Positions 57,301 through 64,000 of a stretch of 64,000 nucleotides of DNA are shown piece after piece. Within the stretch, counting starts at the first letter, position 1, and each line of letters starts with the position of its first letter. The DNA is from Ambrosia x helenae. Its lineage: Eukaryota > Streptophyta > Magnoliopsida > Asterales > Asteraceae. Under the pieces are notes generated by a model that saw only the letters and a list, made by a program, of their open reading frames with translations, did no database searches and was not told where the DNA came from. The stretch is from NCBI GenBank assembly GCA_030844895.1, contig JAUTDX010001444.1, positions 1 through 64,000 on the forward strand, read 5' to 3'. The position numbers and the translations under genes were made by a program.

Positions 57301-60300
57301 AGGCAACTGCTGATGACGGGGATAACTCTGACCGCCCACCATCCTCTTCTGATGTACCCGAAAACATTTCACCTGAAGGTGAAGTGTCATCTAACGTGGG
57401 CCCTGAGCAAACTGAATCCAAGCAAGAGACTTCACTCCCAGTGCCAGGTCATCAATATCCAGTGGTTCATCCTTCTTCGAACATAAGTTTTGGCTTCATC
57501 TCACCGATAATTGGCAACCAGGTGGCACCTTTTGAAAGCAACGAGTCTCAACCTCGTGATGCTTCTCGTGTACCGACCTTTGTTGTAAGTATTTCATGAG
57601 AGTCACCATCAAATTTTTAACATTCTTTTTGAACTACTGAGTGTACATATATGTAAATCTTTCTATATATTCTTGTTACATACAGGTTCCACAACCATTT
57701 GACCCCGTAGGCTATTATCCGCAATTTTATCGTCCTGGTGGTGACAGTGACGGGCGCATATCACCATTCCACACACCCAAGTACAATGGAAATGTCCCAG
57801 TTTTATCTCAACAGACTTCTCAATCCTCTCAAGAGGTTTGTATGTTTGGCTTATACGTTCTTTGTTGAATACTTGTTTTTTTTTTACACTTATGATTTAA
57901 TGAATGTGGACAACAGGTTGGGAACACTTTAATGTTGTCTGGTGCTGGTCCCACGCCATTAGCGTCACAAGCAGGCGGGGTAATGCTGAGCTCCATAGCT
58001 GTGACTCAGCAACAACTGCCTGTGTTCAGGCAGCCAGCTGGGTTACATTTACCACATTACCCTCCAAATTTTATCCCGTACGGCCCGTATTTTCCGCCAT
58101 TTTACATTCCTCCACCGATTCATCAATTTTTGAGTAACGGAGCATTCCCCCAACAACCTCCAGCTGGCAGTATGCATCCAGCTCCGCCAGTGTCAGCTCC
58201 CAAATATCCCCTTCAGCAATACAAGCCAGGAACCAATACCACGAACCCTGGAACGTATGGACCGTATGGCTTGAACCCAGCAGGTTATAATCTGAACTCA
58301 GCTGTGACGGCTGGTAATTCAACTTCTAATGAAGACCTTGGTGGTAGCCAGTTCAAGGAAAATAATGTGTATGCAACAGGGCAGCAGGTTAGTTCCATGT
58401 ACTTTAGATGATTATTGTTATGTTATGTTATGTTGACTTTGCGCTTCCCTCTCTTAATATCATGTTTTTTAGGGTATGCTTGCCTATGACCTTTGGTCTC
58501 TCTCTTGTAGAATAGGTGGTGGATTTGATTTAGGTCTGATCCGACCGATCCCTAATTTTTATCCAACTTTTCAAGAAACTTGATTTATCGACCCACTAGT
58601 TTATCTTTTTTTTTCTTTTTGTAGTTTTCTCTTTTTTTTTTAACTATTGATTAAATACATTGTAATTAAATATCATTTATGTGACTATGTTCATTTGAAG
58701 ACATATCTTATGTGACATGGTGATGAGTTTATGATTGTAAATTGTTAATGTCCAACTAGATGTCATTATAGGCCTGTAAACGAACCTAACGAACACGAAC
58801 AAAGGCATGTTCGTGTTTGTTCATTTATATTCGTTCATTTAAAACTTAAACGAACAGTTAATGAACATAAACGAACATAAACAAAAAGAAAACTTAAATG
58901 AACATAAGTGAACATGATTGAACAAACATAAACGAACACGAATAAACATGAACACAAACCGATATAATTTAAAATTAATGAACACAAACTAATAAGTGTA
59001 GTACATCACAATTAACCCCAACCACATCTAAATTAGGGTTCATGCATACTAACAATAAGTAGTTTTTTATATACATAATAAACAAGTTATCATTTACGAT
59101 AAGTTCAATTGGGCAACCTGTTTTGTATTACTAAAAAACGTAAATACTAATTGGTTATATTCATACAAGTAGTTAGAAAGCCCATTTTATGTTAATATTT
59201 ATATAAATATAATTACTTATGTAATTATTAATATTTAGATGAACATAAACGAATGCTCGTGAACATAAATGAACGAACACAACGTTTGTTCATGTGTTTG
59301 TTCATTTATTAAATAAGCGAACTTCCCGCCGAACAAGTTCATGAACAGTTCATGTATACTTTTGGTTAAAGTGAATTTTCAGCATTTTTGTACCTATATT
59401 TTAAAAAATGACTATATATATAGACTGTAGTATAAGAATTTTTTTTTAAGTGACTTGTTTTGCAAACATTTAATTTTGTAATGTTAGAACATTAGGATAC
59501 CAGTTTCCAAAAAATATTACTCCCTTCGTGCATACGTGATTGTCCACGCTACTATTTTAGTTTGTCCTGTGATTACTGTCCACTTTTAAAATAGATAGGA
59601 AGATTCTACCAGCTTTTCCGTTTTACCCTTGATTAATTATTATTATCATTGCAACTTTTGCAAGTCAACAGCGTCTTAAATGCAAGGGCAATATTAGATA
59701 AACATGGGATTACTTACACTTGAAATGTGTTTGTTTTGGTTCATGGACTGTAGTTTCTGGATAGAGTGAGTACTCTTTTAGAATGACTAGTTTTCTAAAA
59801 TATAAGCGATTATGTGATCGAAATATTTTAAGACCACGTTTTTGGGAATAATGAAGTGATCTAGAATTTAAACAGTTGTGCCTGGAAAAATAAAGTCATT
59901 GTAGTATTGTGATTAAAACAATAATGTTGGGTTCGGGCCAGATCATGAGCCATTTAAATGGGTCATGGATAAGTTGTGTGTGTATGTACATTGACGCATA
60001 TATGTGTTTAAGTACTTATCTTTAATTATAGCGCTTGTTTTAAATTTAAAGCTTTAGTATCACACGAAAAACGTGAACTAAATTAGGGCATATATGAATT
60101 ATGTCTTCATCACGTGATTTGTAATTTTATTTTATTTTTGTTTGTAGAGTGAAGGTTCAGGTGTATGGATAGCGGCACCGGGTAGAGACATATCCGGTTT
60201 TTATAACATCCCACAAGGCGGTCAAGTTGCATATACACCACCACAGCATGCACATGCCACTTTTGCTAGTATTTATCAACCAGTCACCACGACACCCATT

Positions 60301-60420
60301 CACCCGCTTCTCCAACAACCTCAGACAATGGCTGGCGGTGTTGACATGGTGGGACCCACATCTACAGTCTATCAGCAGCCTCCGCAGCCCCCACAAATCA
60401 ACTGGCCTAACAACTACTGA
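54364..60420 (+). CDS. GBF-interacting protein 1-like (DUF1296)
   Basis: Eleven exons: 54364-54523, 54782-54825, 54941-55043, 56018-56141, 56258-56490, 56607-56744, 56845-57205, 57284-57584, 57686-57835, 57917-58387 and 60148-60420. All phases agree and give 785 residues. Residues 1-60 are the DUF1296/GIP1 N-terminal domain, a UBA-like helical fold: IPNNLRKTIQHIKEI, then DEIYAMLKDCSMDPNE and DPFHEVKRKRDRKKE. An RGG-like patch (GRGNRGGRGSY) follows, and the rest is Ser/Pro/Gln-rich and probably disordered, ending PQINWPNNY. GIP1 in Arabidopsis binds G-box factors and enhances their DNA binding, and related proteins act in light and developmental signalling. Exon 3 has a NAGNAG acceptor (TAGCAG), so one Gln may be optional. 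The frame is intact. Introns 3 and 10 carry repeats. Confidence 0.94.
55369..55727. mobile_element. hAT-like MITE, 359 bp, intronic
   Basis: Ends CTTGGTTTAAAAAGGCGC and GCTTTTTTTAACCCAAG are inverted repeats. The flanks ATCAGTAT (55361-55368) and ACCAGTAT (55728-55735) are an 8-bp duplication with one mismatch. The element lies in intron 3 of the GIP1-like gene, and a diverged copy is at 51641. Confidence 0.8.
58770..59350. repeat. degenerate GAACATAAACGAACA repeat in intron 10
   Basis: Two blocks (58770-58980 and 59240-59350) of diverged CGAACATAAACGAACA / GTTCGTTCATTT words surround an AT-rich centre, mostly in inverted relation. This looks like a non-autonomous DNA element, but the exact ends and target site are not clear. 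Confidence 0.55.
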
Positions 60421-60922
60421 AAAAACAGTCCTATCGTTTAGTTTTTAAAACCGGCAAAAACTAGAGACACAAAACTGGTCATGGATTTGTTTTTTTTTTT
60501 CGGGGTTCCAGCAATAGATTTGGAAAATGGTAGAAAGTCATGATAAAGATACAAAAGGTTGGTGGAGCTGAGTGTAAAGCATTTTATAGGAGCCCGTTTT
60601 CAAGGTAGTTGAGCCCGTTTCTCCCCTCGAGAGTTGTGTAAGCGTTGCGTATTCGTATTAGAACCACCATGAGAGTTGACTGTCTTGATTCTTGTCACTT
60701 TTTAACATTTTGTTTTGCTTTGAAATTTGAGGTTTGATAGGTGGTATAATTGGGGTTTTAGAGGGTTTTTATTATTTTGGTGTTAACTGTAAAGTGATTT
60801 TGGTTTTGGATAGCAACATTGTACTTGGAACTGTTGTAATTGGTATTTGGTATAAGCAAAAGCAGCATTCATAATTGTTTCACTAGAAAAAATATTTTGG
60901 CTTTCAAAATAAAAAAAAGATT

Positions 60923-61033
60923 GTATATTTATTTTTGTCAAATTTTAATTTGGATACACTTGAAGTCGTGTAATCTGAACACTACCTGTTTAACTCGTAT
61001 ATTTATTTTTGTCAAATTTTGATTTGGATACAC
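60923..61033 (+). repeat. 37-bp direct repeat, 74-bp spacing
   Basis: The segment 60923-60959 recurs at 60997-61033 with one mismatch (gtatatttatttttgtcaaa and then ttt.atttggatacac). It lies about 500 bp downstream of the GIP1-like stop codon. Confidence 0.85.
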
Positions 61034-61662
61034 CAAAAACATTCACCTTATGCCCTTTTCAACTCAAGTTCATCACTCGTCAAACGCCTCGAGCTAAGAG
61101 TATTGGGTTTAGAGCGAGTGGCTCGGTTGTTGGACTTGGTAGCAAAGGAAGTTTTATAGCATTGATCGGAGGCGTGACCTTGGCAGATTCAACCCTTAAC
61201 ATTTTATGACCCACCCTCAATATCCTTAAGTTGATTCATCAATTTCATGTTATTAATGTTCTGGATTCTTGCCAACCCATGTGCATCATGTAGTGTTAGA
61301 GGTTTAAACAGAATTACATAAAACAAGCTAAAAGAAAGGACTATAAGTTATCTCAATCAGTTGATTTCATTCCATAGCATAGGAACTAAATATATAGTCA
61401 ATTCAAGACACAATAGAGACCCTTAAACTAAACTAAATACCATACTAAATCATTGACTGACCAAATAATATCGGGTTGATATTCGTTTTTATGGTTTTCG
61501 ATCAATGTAAAACACGTATTAATATCCACTCTGGCATATAACTTCCGGTAGTTATACCAGGCTACCAGCTAATGCCCGTCACAACACGCGAAGAATCTAA
61601 CTAGTTACTAGCAAGAAGAAAAAAAGGCTTTTGTTTCATTTTGTTCTTTTATTTAGATCTAG
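61034..61662. other. intergenic
   Basis: No gene is recognised. The open stretch 61076-61209 (TPRAKSIGFRASGSVVGLG) is less AT-rich than its surroundings but matches nothing I know. Confidence 0.4.
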
Positions 61663-61670
61663 GAACGAGC

Positions 61671-61879
61671 AAATGGTATCGGACTATCGGGTACCGGAAT
61701 CGGTGCCCACTTTTTTCGTTTTTCAGTACCTGTTTGGTACAGTAATGGTAAATACCGATTTTGCATATGAATAACGGTACTATCTGTACCAATTGTTTTC
61801 GGTACCGGTATCCATTTTTAGGGATTTTTAGTACCTGTATTTTTGGTCCACTACAGTATCGATACCATGCTCATCCCTA
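61671..61879. mobile_element. hAT-type MITE, 209 bp, second copy
   Basis: Starts TAGGAACGAGCAAATGGTATCGG and ends CGATACCATGCTCATCCCTA, with the flanks TTTAGATC and GTTAGATT (an 8-bp site with mismatches at both outer positions). The interior carries GGTACCGG words. It is the same family as 3168-3397. Confidence 0.82.
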
Positions 61880-61887
61880 GTTAGATT

Positions 61888-62850
61888 ACAATTTTTAAAA
61901 GCTTTAATTTTATCTGGTTATTCATATCAACTTAAAGTGGGTTTTTATTTAATGGTTTTAAGTGTGATTATTTTATTATTTAATTAGTCACTTCAACATT
62001 TTTACATAGACTGTGTCTTAATCTTGATTTCGAAGTGAAATTGAATTATTTGATTATTTAAATTTGGGTCAAAGGGAGACATCTTCTTTGTACTAGATCT
62101 TTTATCGTACAACTGTTTACATTAACAATGGTTCTTTTTCCTCATTTGTGTAGATTCTATATAATAATATCTAGAGCCCATACATTACAATAATTTACAA
62201 ATAGTCCATGGTCGGTCGTTTTGTAGATCAACCGTGGAGTTTTCCTATTTTTTTGAAGTCGTCTTTTGAGCTCTTGATTGATAGAAGAGTTTTGGAGATT
62301 TGTTTACATGTTATATTATTCTTACCATAATCTATTAATATTCACGTTATCAATTTTTTGGTATGGAATGCCCCAAGTTTGATTCCACAAATGTTTTGGT
62401 TTGTTTTCATGTATAAAATCAATAAACTTTTTAGCCTTAAAAATCGAAAACCTAAAAACTAATGGTTCGATAAGACGGTTACAATTTTTTCACTGTTATG
62501 TTATTTGATCCTAACCTTATTGAAATATACGACTATGTGAAGTTTTCTCAATACTCGTGTGACATTTTGTGAAATAAGAACTTATATTGCGTCAACTCTA
62601 AATCGTCAAATAACATACGTATAAAAAGGTTTGACTTTAGTCAAAGTTTATAGAGTCAGTCGTCTTTCTTAATCCTTTTTGTTTGCTTTTACTTTTAGTG
62701 GTATTTTAATATACCAAACGTGTTGAATTTTTTTAAAACATAACATCACTTATCTTATTACACTATGCACATGTCTAAATAAAACGGCCCATTTGTCATT
62801 CAAATAGACAAAACGAGTAAACACAAAAACATAGTCAGCAAATGTTATCT
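61888..62850. other. intergenic, AT-rich
   Basis: No gene or repeat ends are seen. It forms the distal promoter side of the ARM-repeat gene. Confidence 0.4.
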
Positions 62851-62854
62851 ATCT

Positions 62855-62866
62855 ATATATATATAA
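62855..62866 (+). promoter_or_regulatory. candidate TATA box of the ARM-repeat gene
   Basis: TATATATATATAA lies about 100 bp upstream of the proposed ATG at 62964, a normal plant distance. The assignment is by position and sequence only. Confidence 0.35.
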
Positions 62867-62963
62867 CAGAATCCTGTTACCTTAACCTTTCAAATACCAA
62901 CTATATATATCATATATGTCTGTTCATCTATACATTAAACCTTGTAAAAAGATCTGTAAGTCA

Positions 62964-64000
62964 ATGGATGTAGCAGAAGAGAGATGGAACCAAAAGAAAC
63001 CAACAGTAGTAGTTGATGAAGTTTCTGATAGGTTGATCAATGGAGACCTGTTAATAAAGATTCAAGCTGCTAGAGAGATCAGGACCATAATTCGCAACCA
63101 TCGGTCTTCTGGAAGGTTCGGGTCAAGTTTGCTGGTGCCGGTGTTATTCAACCTCTTGTTCTCATGCTTTGCTCGAAACATGATGATGCTTGTGAAGCTT
63201 CGCTTCTTGCGTTGCTTAATCTTGCTTCTAGAAATGATCGGTTAGTGTTTGGTTTGAGTTTTGATGCAGTTGTGTTATGGTTTGCGAATTTTGTAGTTTA
63301 ATTTATAGTTGTCAATAGCGAATAGCAGTCAATAGTATGTACGAAAGAAGCAAAAACAAAAATAAAAGTAATAAAAATTAAATTCTCTATTTATCGCTAT
63401 ATACTCTAGAGGCGTATAGCGACATATGTCATATAAGATACTTAGCACCAGTCGCGGAATTCAGAAATTAATTTCAGTAGTAACGTTTTTCGTTTTTTTC
63501 ATTTTAGTAGTAACGTTTTCCAAATATCGTAAAAAAACACAAATTTTCCATTAACTTTCCACTACACGCGCGAAGTTGAGTAGCAACGGACGTGGCCACC
63601 TAGCTTCAAGCTAGGTCCGCCCCTGCGTAGCGCACTATCTGATGAGCGCTGTAGCCACTAATCGTTGTTCTTACTGTTTAAATCATGTAGTTGATCTTCT
63701 CATAACTTATGGTTTTGTGTTTTGATCAAATTACAGAATTAAGGAACAAATAGTGACATGTGGAGTCATTCCTTTTCTTGTTAACCTTCTCAACTTTCAA
63801 ACCAGTGACAACCTGAAAGAATTAGCCACCGCCGCGATTTTAACATTATCAGCAACACCAAACAACAAATCAACCATAGTCAGTTCAGGCGCGATCCCGC
63901 TTTTGATACAAATCCTAAGCTGTGGGACCATTCAAGCAAGAGTGGATGCAGTCACCGCACTTCACAGCCTAACCGCCAGCAACGAAGAACCAGCCATAGT
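62964..64000 (+). CDS. ARM-repeat protein, 5' part; one frame break
   Basis: Exon 1 is 62964-63240 and exon 2 starts at 63737 and runs off the window. The donor is AATGATCG|GTTAGT and the acceptor TTACAG|AATTAAG. The start MDVAEERWNQKK is preferred over an upstream in-frame ATG at 62916. The product has an N-terminal LINGDLLIKIQAAREIR helix pair and then armadillo repeats (GVIQPLVLMLCSKHDDACEA, GVIPFLVNLLNFQTSDN, GAIPLLIQILSCGTIQAR). It resembles Arabidopsis At4g12710-type ARM proteins without a U-box. These are poorly characterised scaffolds. Near 63125-63128 (TCAAGTTTG) one base appears to be missing: the ARM sequence continues in another frame to the exon end. A two-MITE nest occupies the intron. 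Confidence 0.82.
63308..63660. mobile_element. remnant of the TAGCG-type hAT MITE
   Basis: The left end TATAGTTGTCAATAGCGAATAGC resembles the CATAGTTGTTAATAGCG end of 45323-45593, and TAGCG/CGCTA words continue to about 63650. The right terminal repeat is lost. It is interrupted by the MITE at 63449-63625. Confidence 0.5.
63449..63625. mobile_element. hAT-like MITE, 177 bp, nested
   Basis: It begins CAGTCGCGGAATTCAG and ends GCTAGGTCCGCCCCTG. The flanks CTTAGCAC (63441-63448) and CGTAGCGC (63626-63633) agree at 6 of 8 bases. It sits inside the older TAGCG-rich element. Confidence 0.6.

Overview
The window looks like nuclear DNA of a eudicot plant. Genes are split by GT-AG introns, AT-rich noncoding DNA is filled with short inverted-repeat transposons, and the protein families are plant-specific (PPR, NOI/RIN4-like, plant p24 beta, DUF1296/GIP1-like). 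The repeat content, such as an LTR starting TGTCACAACCCG and Helitron ends with a GTCGCAACGC hairpin, resembles Asteraceae genomes, but that assignment is a guess.

Nine protein genes are supported. In order they are: a kelch-repeat nitrile-specifier-like gene (4091-6123, minus, reading frame broken); a SIRT6-class sirtuin SRT1 (15172-19477, plus, 13 exons, with three 99-bp repeats at its C terminus); a P-class PPR gene (21459-23842, minus, two frame breaks); a small NOI/RIN4-like gene (34079-37127, plus); a p24 beta-type cargo receptor (38120-40633, minus); an unrecognised single-pass membrane protein (42277-46168, minus); a two-RRM glycine-rich hnRNP-like gene (49984-52561, minus); a GBF-interacting-protein-1-like gene (54364-60420, plus, 11 exons); and the first two exons of an ARM-repeat gene running off the right edge (62964 onward, one frame break). 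These are unrelated housekeeping or regulatory genes, and I see no operon-like or clustered pathway.

The rest is a dense transposon landscape. Two related LINE insertions (1-2092 and 48134-49632) carry poly-A tails, and the second has a 14-bp target duplication. Older LINE remnants lie at 41320-41965 and 46630-47800. At least ten small inverted-repeat DNA transposons have recognisable target duplications. They include hAT-type elements with 8-bp duplications at 3168, 24207, 29211, 43215, 45323, 55369, 61671 and 63449, and Tourist-like elements with TTA/TAA duplications at 20173, 30886, 32731 and 33620. A 3.1-kb solo LTR (25108-28244) sits inside a second hAT copy directly next to an intact one. 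Two Helitron 3' ends (11030, 15009), a SINE with a 17-bp duplication (40830-41070) and two diverged copies of a retroelement C-terminal ORF (32434, 53085) complete the set.

No new enzymatic or defence system is evident. The observations most worth checking are the SRT1 C-terminal repeat, the nested hAT/LTR structure, the hAT element carrying duplicated tRNA-like modules, and the frame breaks, several at short base runs, in otherwise well-conserved genes. Those breaks may be assembly errors rather than pseudogenes.
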